Positions 15,401 to 25,590 of a stretch of 64,000 bases of DNA are shown here, one piece after another. The DNA is from Pocillopora verrucosa. Its lineage: Eukaryota; Cnidaria; Anthozoa; Scleractinia; Pocilloporidae. Location of the stretch: positions 5,549,192 through 5,613,191 of the forward strand of contig NC_089322.1 of the NCBI RefSeq assembly GCF_036669915.1, in the 5' to 3' direction. The first letter of the stretch is position 1. The number at the start of each line of letters is the position of its first letter. The notes beneath the pieces are model-generated. The model had not been told where the DNA came from. It was given only the letters and a program-made list of their open reading frames with translations, and ran no database searches. The translations under genes were made by a program, and so were the position numbers.

Positions 15401-17950
15401 AGTCAGAGGTTCAAGGGACACCTGATGAACAAACAAAAAAGGGGGGGATCAGGGGTGGGGCTGATTAGTGAGGGTGTTGCCTTTAATTCAGGCATTCCTT
15501 CTAGACAGAGCAGCAACACTCTTAGAGGCTTTATGTTGAGAAAACCAAGATAAACTCTAACAGAGTGGGCCACTGTACTCAAAAACCTCATAACTTTTTT
15601 GTTTACTGATAAAAAGTAAGGAGATCAGTTCCCTAGAATTAACAGTTTTGTACTCTCACCTTACTCTGGATGACACAGTCAAGCCATCTGAACTGGTTTA
15701 GTACCAAACGAGGGATGTTGAAATCATCTGTGCCATTGCTGTATGAAAACCAACATATGATTAAGGGAGTTCTTGAAAAATAGGTGCAGTGATCTTAACT
15801 CTTTAACTCCCAAGATCTGATTGTTAATTCTCCCTTATAGCTGTAACTCATTTCCTTGTAAATTTGTTATGAGAACTTGTTGCTAGATCAAGATGGCAGC
15901 TTCTACCTGATAAGTTTGAATATTCGCATTGCCTGTTTACTGAATAATGTAGGGATATCATAGGGGGAAGTTTTATGTTAATCACTTCTGGGTGTTGAAG
16001 GGTTAACTCCTGAAACTTTTAACCCTTAAACACCTGAGGGTAATTATAATCTAATTTCTCACTGAGGTATCACCACTGAACCAAACATAAGGCTCACTGA
16101 TGGGAATTAAAGAAATGATCCCAAACTTGAAAGGCTCTTGATCTTTAGTACAATTCTACTTTTTAGTGTCATAGGAAATGTATGAAGAATAGTTTAAGAG
16201 AAAATTCATGCTCATATTAGGGTGTAAAGGGTTAATCATTCGGAATAAAACAACATTTGATACACAAAAGTTGTGTGTAGCACAGAAAAAATGGTGTTTC
16301 ATACTTGCAATCATCTTCTGTAAACTCTGGAAGCTTTTCCAGAAGCATACTGGCAATCTTTGGCTATGCACAGAAAGAGATGAAAATAACACAGTTGAAT
16401 GATTGTTAATCACTAGTGCTTTCTCTAAATTTGGCTTACATATTTATAGATAAATTCAGAGCAGTCAGAGAATAAAAATTGTAATAATTTATACCATTAT
16501 TTGAATAAGTTCTACCTGCACTGAGGATTACCTGAAGTACGTCGATACCCAAGAGCATTCTAATCAAACTCTCCTGGCCCCCAACATGCCTGAAAAAAGA
16601 GAAAAATTGTTTTTTTGGACCTTTTTTCAGCATTCTAGTAGAGGTATTTAAATGATTTTGAGTGTAATTTGGTGTTAATAAGCTCAAGTAAATTTTTCAA
16701 AGACAACAAAATTGTGCAAGCCCATAGGAAGAGAGCAATTTGTAGTCTTTGAAAAATTTAGAAGTTAGAGCTTTTTAACACCAAACTACACGAGGTATCA
16801 TGTTGTTACTTGTTAATAATTTACATGAAAAACGCATCACAAAAAGTCACTACAGATGAAATTTAAATGGCAGCAGGTGCACACTATTTGTAATTTTGCA
16901 CTCAGATTACAGCTTTGTATTTGTGTTTCAACTTTGCACTTGTGTTACATGAAAAATGCACTCCTTTTTAGCCAGTCACAAGCACATAACTTTTTCATGT
17001 ATATCATTGATGTTTCATTATTTAGATAACAGCTCATGGTATACAGTACCACTTAATATTAAGTTGACAGTCCCTTAAAACTTGATCAGCAAAAGCTTCG
17101 AGGATTGAGGATTGAGGATTGAGTTTTGAGTCAACTTACTTTTGAGCTGTACTCCATATTGTGGCATACAAGAATTTCCTGGTTTCAATAAGCAATTTTT
17201 AAGCATATCATACCAACCCTTCAACATCCTCTGCCAAAGAAACTGGAAGCAAACTGAGGCGAAATCTGTTAACAAAAAAAATAAACAAACAAAGAGGGGG
17301 CAAATAAGAATTCTGTGAACAATTGAATTAATTAATATAAAATCTCATCTCCTTGACGATCTAGTACAATTTAGGTACAGTCTTAACCTGTCAGCATCAT
17401 CCAACCTATTCTGCAATCCTTCAAGGAAGTCATCTATGACCTGAAGGTGCAAGATCAAAAGAGCAAATTGAAGCAACACAATAAAGCATTATGTAGAATA
17501 GGGAAGGTTATTTTCTATTTCAAAAATAAATTACCTCTGGATAATTTTCATGAGTTTTAAGTGCATTTCTGACTTTTTTCTGGAAGATAGCACGATCAAC
17601 CTCTGGAAGACAATAAAAGCATAAGTCAAACTGGCGAGTAATGACGTTTTGTCACCACTTCTTAATAGATGGGAGAATTAACAATCAGACTTGAGAGTTT
17701 AAGAGTTAATACATAGATTCTTATACCTAAAACATCTTGCACCAGGCCCGAGTTCACTTGAAGACCAGCTTTTTGCACTACTGTATCAAAAAGTGTTTCC
17801 TCCACCTCAGCCTTCTTGTTTGTTCTGGGAGTGTCAGCAACATGTCTGGATCGTTTAGCTGGTGACAAAAAAAAATAAGAGACAGAAAAACAGTAAAGAA
17901 CAAGGACTTAATTTTTACTCAAGAAAAATTCGGTTCCAATGATATAATTG

Positions 17951-17984
<34 letters not shown>

Positions 17985-20325
17985 GTGAGCTCTTTGAGTT
18001 AGATTATACCCTGGGAATCTCCCCATAATTGTATGGATCTTTTAACTCTTTAAACACTTTAGAATGACTAGCATCTAATTTCTCCTTACAATATCACCCC
18101 CTAATCACACATTAAGGTCATGAGAATAAAGAAAATGACCACCGACTAGAAGCTCTAGATTATGAAACAAATTCTCCTCATCAGCACCTTAGGGAATGTA
18201 TAGGGAACAGTATGGAGAATATACATACTGATGTTAGGGTGAAAAGGGTTAAAGTCATGAGGATAAAGGAAATGGTCACAAACTGAACAAGCTCTTCTCA
18301 TAAGAATTATCAAGTGTAGATACAATTTCCACAGGTATGATTATTGGTGCAGCTGATACAAACATGAAGCATGAGACTTCTAATAAATAGGAATTTCATA
18401 TCTTCATGTTATTATCAACCACACATGTTCATGAAAATTTATTGGAAAGTGCAATACTATGATATTTTCTTTATTACACATGCAATCTTCATGTTAGAAA
18501 AGTAATTTTATAACACTGAAGACCCTGAAGAATTTTTTCAAGGTATAGAACATTCATGATGTAAGTTTTGCCTCAGTCAACAGGAAACAACCTTCTAGGC
18601 TCCAATAAACTTTCTAGCACCTTATCAACTAGGGAAAACTTTCCATTTCACCCTCTCACTCCCAGATTTAATCTGTAATTCTCCTTACTGTCTTGCACAC
18701 AATTCATCTTATGTCAGTTTGGAGAATTTGGTAATGGATCAACTAATCATCCCTTAATTGATATTTTTCTTTATTCTCATTACTTGTCTGCTTGATGTTG
18801 CATTGATATTGTAAGGAGAAATTCTGTCTTAATCATTCATTGGAGTAAAGGGTTATTAGTGTTACTTTTAAGAAAATAAACAAATATTGTCCTTTTAAGA
18901 CAAATTAAGTGCACTTACAGTTTCCACAGGTGTAATAATTACAATTAATGCAATTATTGCTGTCATGGCTAATGCCAACATAAAGCATTAAACTTCCAAT
19001 AAATAGAAATTTAATGTGTTTATGTTATCATCAACCACACATGTTCAAGTGGTTTACAATTTATTAGAAAGAGCAATACCATGACATATTTTTTTAATTA
19101 CACATGCAGCCTTTCTTTAAGAAGACTTATTTTATCAATACTGAAGACCCTGAAGAATTGTTTCAAGGTATAGTACATTCAAGATATTAGTTTTGCCTCA
19201 GTCACCAGATAAAAAGCCTCCCTGGCTCTAATAAACTTTAAAGCCCTTTATCTACTGGAGTAAAGTTTCCATTTCACTCTTCCACTTCCAGATCTAACTG
19301 GCAATTTTCCCTACTGTCTTTTATGTGATTTTGGAAATTTTGGTATCGGATCAATTAATAATCCCCTATTGACATTTTTCTTTATTCTCATCATTTGCTT
19401 GCTTGATTTTGTATTAATATTGTAAGGAGAAATTCTCTCTTGATCACTCATAGCTGTGAAAGGGTGAATGGTGTTACTTTGACTTCTGTTTACTTAAGTC
19501 GATAAACAGATATTGTTCTCATAAGACAAATTAAGAGCATTTACAGTTTCTGCAAGTATGATTGTTGTCATGGCTGATGCAAACATGAAGCACTGGACTT
19601 CTAATAAACAGAAATTCAACGTCTTCATGTTATCATCAACCACACATGTCCACATGGTTTACAATTTATTGGGAAATGTAATACCATGACATTTTTTTTT
19701 TTTTGCATTCCCATCCCTCATGATGCACCAACTACTTTCTGTTTTCCCTTTGGGTGTTTCTTAAAGTCAGGATGAGGGATGCTCCTGGAGGATTAATTCT
19801 GTCCCTCCATCATCAACCCCTAGGGTACTTCACAGAGAACTCCCTTCTCTCTGAAATTCAAAACCCCCTTACATCAATCCCTTGAAATCCCAAGATGCAA
19901 AAGGTGCCATCTCCCTACAAGCTACACGTACGTTCGATCTGTGCTTTGAGAGGAAAAAAAGATTAAAGAAGATATTCCCGTTAAAGTAGGCCGACAATAC
20001 TATAGAAGAGTACTTTCTTCGTTATATATGCGTGCAATGTAAAGAAGAGCCTGAGAGAAGTAAAGTGGGTGATTCCAACCGCACCCCAGCCGGAAGCGAA
20101 AAATACTAGCATTCCGCCCGCTGGGAATTCCACCTGCCCCTTCGCCTTCCTTTTGTGTTCGGAAGTATACATTCCTCGCCTTAATCTATAACTCTCACAA
20201 TTCAAACTCAAAAAGAGACAATCAATACAATGCCCAAAATGAGCAAAACAGAGTGCAACTTGATTGTGCGCACCTGAAGGTTCCTCGCCAACTTGCTTTG
20301 AAGTCTTACGCTTCGATCGCGCCAT
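576..20325 (-). CDS. FANCD2: Fanconi anemia group D2 protein (36 exons, 3' end outside window)
   Basis: Nuclear DNA-repair protein. With FANCI it forms the ID2 clamp, which is monoubiquitinated by the FANCL/UBE2T machinery during interstrand crosslink repair. Thirty-six exons, each bounded by splice sites, were traced in unbroken phase from ATG at 20325 and give 3,439 coding bases (about 1,146 codons). Human FANCD2 has about 1,450 residues, so roughly 300 C-terminal residues lie left of position 1. Matches to human FANCD2 recur along the whole length, for example [27 protein letters not shown] and NWFREVVNAF. The monoubiquitinated lysine is kept (see exon 20). The start is [10 protein letters not shown]; an upstream in-frame TTG is not used because the ATG context is good and the human protein also begins with a basic segment. 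A CCDC9 promoter abuts head to head. Exons are listed in the next three entries. Confidence 0.96.
3797..4008 (+). mobile_element. MITE, family M2
   Basis: About 210 bp beginning near ttaactcccagatcaaattt and ending in aaagggttaa. It shares the internal tattgtaaggagaaattctg block with copies at 14605, 18650 and 19268. It lies inside a FANCD2 intron and has no coding capacity. Confidence 0.75.
5405..5818 (+). mobile_element. Abutting pair of MITEs (M1 then M3)
   Basis: M1 (about 5405-5613) starts ttaaccctttacacc and contains agtatgcatattctccatac. M3 (about 5612-5818) starts ttaactcaactcccaagat and ends ggttggagggttaaa. Both lie in one FANCD2 intron, in the same orientation and with no spacer. 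Confidence 0.75.
6599..7006. repeat. Composite inverted repeat carrying a tRNA-like unit
   Basis: Two overlapping inverted repeats. 6599-6651 pairs with 6731-6776 (gagctcaaaact type arms), and 6640-6675 pairs with 6975-7006 (cacgagtgtgg / ccacactcgtg). A direct repeat ggactcagaattttt occurs at both 6691 and 6951. The block sits in a FANCD2 intron and encloses the tRNA-like sequence below. Probably a SINE or MITE composite. Confidence 0.6.
6877..6949 (+). pseudogene. tRNA-like sequence (degenerate)
   Basis: Seventy-three bases fold as a cloverleaf. The acceptor stem gtctctg pairs with tagggac (with wobbles). The D arm is gttc/gagc with an A-box-like tggttcagtggtagagc. The T arm is tgagg/cctca with B-box-like ggtttgattcc. 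The anticodon arm is broken: two of five pairs fail and the loop needs an extra base. It is therefore a tRNA-derived SINE head or a pseudogene, not a working tRNA. Confidence 0.6.
7194..12887 (-). CDS. FANCD2: FANCD2 exons 13-24 (central part)
   Basis: Exons in transcript order: 12800-12887, 12628-12663, 12001-12141, 11568-11702, 10928-11059, 10297-10404, 10067-10116, 9778-9837, 9104-9185, 8595-8714, 8191-8264, 7194-7319. Exon 15 gives [13 protein letters not shown] and [13 protein letters not shown]; exon 16 ends FDLYCQQ (human FDTYCQQ); exon 18 gives [19 protein letters not shown]. Exon 19 encodes [13 protein letters not shown], matching human [13 protein letters not shown] almost exactly. 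Exon 21 is an acidic, disordered insert. Exon 13 ends at a GC donor rather than GT, and exon 20 ends at a weak GT donor (gtctcc); both are required to keep phase with the next exon. Confidence 0.93.
9778..9837 (-). other. FANCD2: FANCD2 exon 20 with the monoubiquitination lysine
   Basis: This 60-bp exon encodes [13 protein letters not shown], aligned with human KYKLIGIIGAV. The lysine at codon 555 (AAG, plus-strand 9831-9833) corresponds to human K561, the residue ubiquitinated on activation. Its conservation argues that the cnidarian protein is regulated by the same switch. What is seen is the residue and its context; the modification itself is inferred from the family. Confidence 0.9.
11175..11440 (-). 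mobile_element. tRNA-derived SINE-like repeat
   Basis: On the minus strand the segment reads through an A-box-like gtcagtgcactgggctctga and a B-box-like gggttctagtcc, followed by a non-tRNA body containing gcattgcgggcacgcc-type sequence. This is the usual layout of a tRNA-headed SINE. It lies in a FANCD2 intron. Ends are approximate because no second copy is present here. Confidence 0.5.
13074..20325 (-). CDS. FANCD2: FANCD2 exons 1-12 (N-terminal part)
   Basis: Coding exons, in transcript order: 20274-20325, 17727-17858, 17535-17602, 17388-17440, 17218-17265, 16532-16589, 16305-16363, 15660-15738, 14922-15046, 13755-13842, 13457-13561, 13074-13174. The first two carry basic, nuclear-localisation-like stretches (SKRKTSK and AKRSR). 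Exon 3 encodes [18 protein letters not shown], aligned with human FQKKLFQTLRRHPSYP. Exon 6 gives LLGIDVLQ (human LLGIDILQ). Exon 10 gives [14 protein letters not shown] (human SLTVPILDVLSSL). This is the helical-repeat N-terminal solenoid that contacts FANCI. Intron 1 (17859-20273) is the longest and is filled with a tandem repeat and MITEs. Exon 12 is the least conserved, a serine/alanine-rich loop. Confidence 0.93.
14605..14817 (+). mobile_element. MITE, family M2
   Basis: A full copy from ttaaaccctttaattcccct to gttaaagggttaaa, with the internal tattgtaaggagaaattctg block. In a FANCD2 intron; the adjacent 14320-14360 and 14480-14510 stretches are G-rich low complexity. Confidence 0.75.
15796..16236. 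mobile_element. Abutting MITEs, M3 forward and M1 reverse
   Basis: M3 forward (about 15796-16006, taactcccaagatctgattg to gaagggttaa), then after about ten bases M1 reverse (16018-16236, ending ttagggtgtaaagggttaa). Both are inside one FANCD2 intron. The tail-to-tail arrangement leaves a TTAA at each junction. Confidence 0.7.
17951..17981. repeat. Long poly-A run
   Basis: About 31 consecutive adenines in FANCD2 intron 1, next to the reverse M1 copy. Either a slipped microsatellite or the tail of an old retroposon. Shorter runs are at 13242-13258 (A), and at 7382-7392 and 7427-7439 (G). Confidence 0.7.
18040..18253 (-). mobile_element. MITE, family M1 (reverse)
   Basis: A reverse M1 copy with tgactagcatctaatttctcc near one end and gatgttagggtgaaaagggtta at the other. 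In FANCD2 intron 1, just before the 600-bp tandem array. Confidence 0.7.
18310..19695. repeat. Tandem repeat of about 600 bp (2.3 copies) containing MITE M2
   Basis: The landmark tttccacaggt occurs at 18325 and 18921, and its variant tttctgcaagt at 19547, giving periods of 596 and 626 bp. Each full unit holds the block actgaagaccctgaagaatt and one M2 MITE (18650-18856 and 19268-19465). The third unit stops near 19695 at a poly-T run. The array occupies most of FANCD2 intron 1. Confidence 0.8.
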
Positions 20326-20538
20326 TACCAAGACAACATGAATGGTGTTTCACTCTTTCGTGACATACATATCTATTAAATGGAAGAATCAGCTGTTTCC
20401 TGGACGAAATCTACGTGAAAATCAGCAAAATATTCGCGCCACGATTCGCGCTCCCAGGACCATCTCGATTCCCGCGTTTCAATCGTGTGAAACGCATGCG
20501 CTAAATTTCCGCTGAAACAATGCAGGCGCACGGTCAAA
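20326..20538. promoter_or_regulatory. Head-to-head promoter of FANCD2 and CCDC9
   Basis: Only 213 bp separate the FANCD2 start codon (minus) from the first ATG in the CCDC9 leader (plus). The stretch is richer in CpG than its surroundings. It holds an E2F-like ttcgcgcc (20433-20440), ttcccgcg near 20469, and an NRF-1-like palindrome aacgcatgcgct (20491-20502). No TATA box is evident. E2F control would fit a replication-linked repair gene, but that is inference. Confidence 0.6.
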
Positions 20539-20604
20539 ATGGCGTTTGTTTTCTTCTTATCAATGCGAACAATGATTTTTCGTTGGTGATTCTGGAAAGA
20601 AAAA
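20539..20604 (+). other. CCDC9: CCDC9 5' UTR exon with an upstream ORF
   Basis: The exon ends at a strong donor (aaaa|gtaagt, after 20604). It contains an upstream ORF, 20539-20589, of 16 codons (MAFVFFLSMRTMIFRW) closed by TGA. The exon start is not defined by sequence. The paired acceptor is ctattttag at 21569; the intron is 965 bp and contains a short coral-type direct repeat (ggatagcgttatgcgct, about 21040-21072). Confidence 0.55.
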
Positions 20605-21596
20605 GTAAGTTTGGCTTTTAGTTTTACTCTTGTCACATGCTAACTCTTTATTTTCAAAGATTTTGTAAGCGATTCGCCGATCGGTAAGGTTTTAGAGACA
20701 GTTTCCATGTTGTTCTCAAGCTTATAATTTTGGCGAGCAAGACCAGACAAAGACTGGTCATAATCGAATTAATGATGCTTTCGATCAGATCGCTTCTTCG
20801 TAAGATCCTTCAGAAACTGAGAAAAGCGAAATCTGATTTATTTCCTTGACCCGTGTTAAGAAATAGAGAAAGTAAGCAACAAGGTATCGTTTTCCTAGTA
20901 TCGTGAGTGCTCATCATCGATTTGCCCCCAGTTGATCGAATTTGTTTGAGTAATCGACTAGTAAATAATTTTCTATCCATTGGGTAGCACAACACCTTTT
21001 ATTAACGTTTATCCGATGGACAGCGATTTATTCGTTAAATAGCGTTATGCGCTGGATAGCGTTATGCGCTCCTTTAACAACTGGGCTCAGATCTTTAGTA
21101 AGTTTCTGCATATGAAGAACTCACTTTTTTAAGGGCTAAAAAAGTAAACAAGTCTCATTGATCTCAGGGAATTAGACTGAAATCGTGTTTTATATCTACG
21201 TGTGTCATTTGCGGAAAAAATGCCGCCTTGCTTGTTACTGTGTCCTGCAAAACGATCTGTAGTTCATTTGGAAAGCCAATTTTGTCTTTGTGGCTGGTGA
21301 TGCCACTCATTGGCAAAGCTCAGTTTTGTAACGTCAGCAATTAATTTTACCAATAGTCTAAGGCCATCCTTGAATTTCAGTACTAAAAACCTTTTTGCGT
21401 GCTTTACTGAATTGCTCAACAATGGTGCAAAATCGAAACATTATCCCCTATTCCTAGTATCTTCTTTATATGTTTCCTTGATAGTGTATTGATCTTGTTG
21501 CGATAATTTAATGTATGATCACTCCTGGAAGGGAAATGATTACTAGAGTTTGACTTAAATCTATTTTAGGTGGTTGATGAAGATAAATTTTCCACA

Positions 21597-23444
21597 ATGA
21601 CTTCAAAAACTGATCCTAATAATGCTGAATCAGATGCCCAGAAGGCAGAAGAAAAGGCTAGTAAAGAAGAGTTAGTGGAAGCCAAGATGAGAATAATCCG
21701 AAAGAAAAATGAAGATCTCATGAGAAGACAAAAGGAGATTGAAGAAGACCGTAAAAATGCCGATGTGTACAGCAAGTTAGTAGAAATAAAGAAGCAACAT
21801 GGGAGTGGTACATCAGGAGTGAACAAGGATTCATCACAGCCAGGAGGGGTGGCTGGAAGAGGGAGAGGTAGAGGCAGAGGGCTAATGTTGCAGGAAATGC
21901 GGAAAGAAACACTGAAAGCAAAGCAGTGGGAGGCCAAACGGAAAGAAAATGTTGTAAAGGAAGAGGAGGAGAGGAAACAAGGAAGTAGGAATCCCAACTC
22001 TGCAAGTAGGTTTCTGATGGATGACAAGCGAGTAGACATGTCCAGAATGACAGGGCGGAATGAGCACTCTTGGGGTGGAGCTAATTTCAACAAAGTTGCC
22101 AGTCGAATGCAAAGGGAGAAGGAATTTCGACCAGGCAGAAATAGAGATAATATGGAAATTACTATGTCAGGGAAAGAGCGGCAACAGTATCGTGAGTGGA
22201 AGGATGAGAGAAAGAAGATTGATGAAGAAAGGAAAGCTCGTCAGAAGAAGGCTGGAAACTGGAGCCGTACATGGGATCAGAAAAAGGTCTGGGATGTAAG
22301 ACGGAAGATGTGGGTATTTGAAGAATCTGGGGACAATGGGAGGAATATGAGACATCATGATGGTCATGGTCGTGCAGAAGACTGGGGCATTGATAGTAGG
22401 GGGAACAACTACCACAGAGAAAACAGAGGTCATTATAAAGGAGGAGGATTTAGACAGTATGACAACCATGAAACCCGAGCTTCTGAAATGCAACAAGGTA
22501 GCAGTCAAAGTGAAGTTTTGGAAAAAAAGAGTACCACATCAAAAACTGAAACAGAAACTAGAGCAAGACACAACCAGGATGGCACAGCTAATGGTGAGGG
22601 CACTGGGGAAGAGAATTGGGATGAAGAACCAACTGTACCTCTGCATCAAAAGAAAGAAGAAGAGAGTTTAGATGCTGTTATGGAAACATCAACTGACAAT
22701 TCACAAAGAATTGATAAACCCAAACCTCAAAAAGAACGAAAGGAACATAAGCATGGTAATAGTGAAGATAGTCAGAAAAATCAGCAATCTGCAGCAGAAG
22801 TGACAAGTGACAAACCACATAGTGGAACTTCTCAGCAAGAACTTCAGGAAAGCTTACAAGATGATTTTGCTGTTAATGAAGATTCTCAAGTGCAGCCTGA
22901 ATCCACAACTACCAAAGATTCATCCCTGTCAGTCATATCAGCTCTGCATGAATCTCCAGGAGATAAGAAGGAGGCAGCAGTTGAATGCAAGGATCGAATC
23001 AAAAACTTGCATGAGGAAAGTGAAGGGGCACAAGTCAATCTAGAAGATGTAGAAACTGGTGAAAGAGCTAATGACATAGTTACAACAGACAGTGATAAAG
23101 ATAAACAAGAATGCTCACCACAAAATCCAGCACATGAAAAACAAGATATTTCTATTGATCATTCAGCACAGCAAGAACACAGAGATGACAGTGCAAACTC
23201 TGTTCATAACGATACAATGCTTGCAGAAATGGCAAATTTGCCTAAACTTAAGACAGACAAAAAAGTTTCTGACACCAAAGAAAACAATCAGGAAATGAAA
23301 TCAGATACAGAAGTTGCCAGTGTGATACAAGCATCTGCATCAGATGCTGACACTCCACCTACACCTGATTTTCTGAAACTGGAGCAGGACCTTGACTGGG
23401 GTGAAATTGAGATTGATGAGGAAAAAATTGTTGAGAGATGGTAG
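21597..23444 (+). CDS. CCDC9: Coiled-coil domain-containing protein 9
   Basis: A 615-residue protein in one exon. Human CCDC9 (about 530 residues) has been reported with the exon-junction complex, so an mRNA-binding role in the nucleus is likely. Order of parts: an N-terminal coiled coil (residues about 15-60, KKNEDLMRRQKEIEEDRK); an arginine-glycine run (GRGRGRGRG, about 87-95), typical of RNA-binding proteins; a conserved block with HSWGGANFNKV; the family signature MSGKERQQYREWKDERKKID (human MTGRERSEYLRWKQEREKID); GNWSRTWDQKKVWD; then a long acidic, glutamine-rich disordered tail ending DWGEIEIDEEKIVERW. The frame opens at 21570, but with GTG at a splice acceptor, so ATG 21597 is taken. 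A possible poly-A signal is at 24459. Confidence 0.9.
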   Translation: MTSKTDPNNAESDAQKAEEKASKEELVEAKMRIIRKKNEDLMRRQKEIEEDRKNADVYSKLVEIKKQHGSGTSGVNKDSSQPGGVAGRGRGRGRGLMLQEMRKETLKAKQWEAKRKENVVKEEEERKQGSRNPNSASRFLMDDKRVDMSRMTGRNEHSWGGANFNKVASRMQREKEFRPGRNRDNMEITMSGKERQQYREWKDERKKIDEERKARQKKAGNWSRTWDQKKVWDVRRKMWVFEESGDNGRNMRHHDGHGRAEDWGIDSRGNNYHRENRGHYKGGGFRQYDNHETRASEMQQGSSQSEVLEKKSTTSKTETETRARHNQDGTANGEGTGEENWDEEPTVPLHQKKEEESLDAVMETSTDNSQRIDKPKPQKERKEHKHGNSEDSQKNQQSAAEVTSDKPHSGTSQQELQESLQDDFAVNEDSQVQPESTTTKDSSLSVISALHESPGDKKEAAVECKDRIKNLHEESEGAQVNLEDVETGERANDIVTTDSDKDKQECSPQNPAHEKQDISIDHSAQQEHRDDSANSVHNDTMLAEMANLPKLKTDKKVSDTKENNQEMKSDTEVASVIQASASDADTPPTPDFLKLEQDLDWGEIEIDEEKIVERW

Positions 23445-24591
23445 TTTTTAAAATCGAACAGTTTAAGTCACAGGTAGTCACAGGTAGTGTTTTGCTCTGG
23501 ACAACCCAGCTATAGGCATACCCTTTGCTCAAATTTCCTAGAATTTCCTTCACATTGTTTAAGGGCACAATCAAATCTCCATTTTTGTAGTGTATCTGGT
23601 CTATTTGTAACCATGGGTAAACAAGTATTTGTAATCAGAAAAAGTCTTACAATTTGTTATTACACCAAGTGTAATCCTAACAAGACAGTTTGTGAGATAA
23701 TCATGGCAATTAATATTTTGCCAAGTCAGTTTTACATTGCCCTCTCCTGGGTAAGTTTTTTTTTATTTTTGTGAGGCTACAGTTCCCTTGTCCTCCCCTC
23801 TTCAGGCTCTGAAAATATTCCAGCTTCGATGCCTGTATACCCTTCCAACAAAAATGAGTTTGGATATGAAATTAGAACAGTTTTTAGCCCTGGGGAATGA
23901 AGTGGCCACAGCCTTTCTATAAATCATGGTGTGTCCATGTATTGAGATGTATATTTCTTATTAGACAATTTGGTTTGCAGTATAGCTGAGTATTTTTACG
24001 AGTTCTGCCATATTTTGACAAGCCCTTGTAATGAGTGAAAATGTAATGCACCAAACATCTAATAAGTTATTTATTATTCAATTGCCTTATTTTTGTGCGT
24101 TTCGTCAAAGGTGGTAAAAAACAAAGCAGATAGAGAAGCTTTGCACATGCAGTTGACCATCAAATAGGTTTTTTTACAGTTACAAAATAACCAACTGTTC
24201 AAATATTGTGTGATATTTTTACTAGATGGGTGTATTATTTCTACTCTACTCAGTGCAGTTGGATAATAGTGCTGGTTAAATAATAATGAGATTTTTATTT
24301 CACTTTTAATCACAGTATGTCTTTTCAACACGCATAAAATATTTGTTACCATTTTAATTAAGAGATGAAAAGTAGTTTGCTAGTCTGCAACAGATCCCAA
24401 TAGAATTGTCAAAATTGTTAAGTACTTTTCAGCTTAATTTTACACCAATATGATATAAAATAAATTATAGAAATGTCTGGTGAAAAACTTTTGCTCTTCA
24501 CTGAATTGGGTAGCTTTTAAATACAATATGGCTCAACTTTTGCTCTGTGGATGGGTTAATGCCCAGTCATGAAATAGTGTCTACTTGTTAA

Positions 24592-25270
24592 CCTTTTCCA
24601 CCCTAACATCAATATGCATATTCTCCATACTGTTCTCTAAACATTTCCCAAGGTGATGACAAGGAGAATTTGTTTAACAATCAAGAGCTTTTTTTTTATA
24701 GGTGATCAGTTCCTTTATACTCCTGACCTTAATGTTTGACTCAGGAGTGATGAGGTAAGGAGAAATTAGATGCCAGTCACTTTTACACCCAAACATCAAC
24801 AAGCATATTCTCCTTACTGCTCCCAGCTCATTTCCTATGGTTTTGATGGGGAGAATTTCTTTAACAATGACAGAAGCTTCTTTAAGAAGCATTAATTTCC
24901 CTAATGTTTGCAATTTTTTTGAAACCCGGCATTTGAAAGGTAGTTTAATTTTACATCTGACCGATTTTTAAACAATATAACCTAATCAAGATAACACCAC
25001 TAATTACGTCTATTCTTCTTCTATGAAAAGCGCTACGTTTTGGTTGTCTGCACAAGAAACAATACTTTCGAACACTGCGTACACGGGGATTACATGATTG
25101 ACAGTCGGATTGACAGGCCTGCGTGAAGTTACGCCTGCTCTCTTTCTCTTTTCTAGCTTATTTGCATTTTCCCGTGCGACGTTTTTCGATGGGCGCGATT
25201 CTGTAATGTTCAGCTGTGATAATCTAACAAGAAAATAGATGCTGGTCACTCTTTAGAGTAAAGGGTTACA
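24592..25270 (+). mobile_element. Two M1 MITEs, the second split by about 330 bp
   Basis: The first copy spans about 24592-24782. The second starts at 24782 (acacccaaacatcaac...), stops resembling M1 near 24900, and resumes at about 25230 (gatgctggtcactcttt to aagggtta). The 24900-25230 segment between is unrelated sequence, either an insertion or a rearrangement. Elsewhere in 23445-26640 I see only the CCDC9 3' flank and one more M1. Confidence 0.6.
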
Positions 25271-25384
25271 CTACTTTAAGAGAAAAGAATGTCATTAGTG
25301 GTACAGTTAAAATGCCCTGAAATTTCTGCATGGCAGGCTAAATTGAGACTGAAAATTGAGGCTCCTGAGCTTAGTGTGTACCCT

Positions 25385-25590
25385 TGACACCCTAACATCA
25401 GTATAGATAATCTCTATACTATTCTATAAAGATTTCATAAGGTGCTGACAAGGAGAATTTGTATGAAAATCAAGGGCTTCTCTATTTGGTGATCATTTCC
25501 CATATTCTCATGACCTTAATGTCTGATTCAGGCATGATATTGTCGGGAGAAATTTAATGCTGGTCACTCTTGGAGGTCAAAGACTTGATC
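25385..25590 (+). mobile_element. MITE, family M1 (diverged)
   Basis: Starts acaccctaacatcagtatag and ends tgctggtcactcttggaggt. About 200 bp; more diverged than the copies in the A/B array. Confidence 0.65.

Noticed and set aside
21570-21596. Nine extra N-terminal residues of CCDC9
   Set aside because: They begin at a GTG directly after a splice acceptor. In a eukaryote the ATG at 21597 is the sensible start.
21566-22093. A 175-codon open frame on the minus strand
   Set aside because: It lies opposite the N-terminal half of CCDC9. Its Ser/Phe/Leu-rich content is the mirror of the Lys/Glu-rich coding strand, so it is a shadow.
25010-25249. An 80-codon minus-strand frame as a gene
   Set aside because: No homology recognised, no clear splice context, and it lies within a split MITE.
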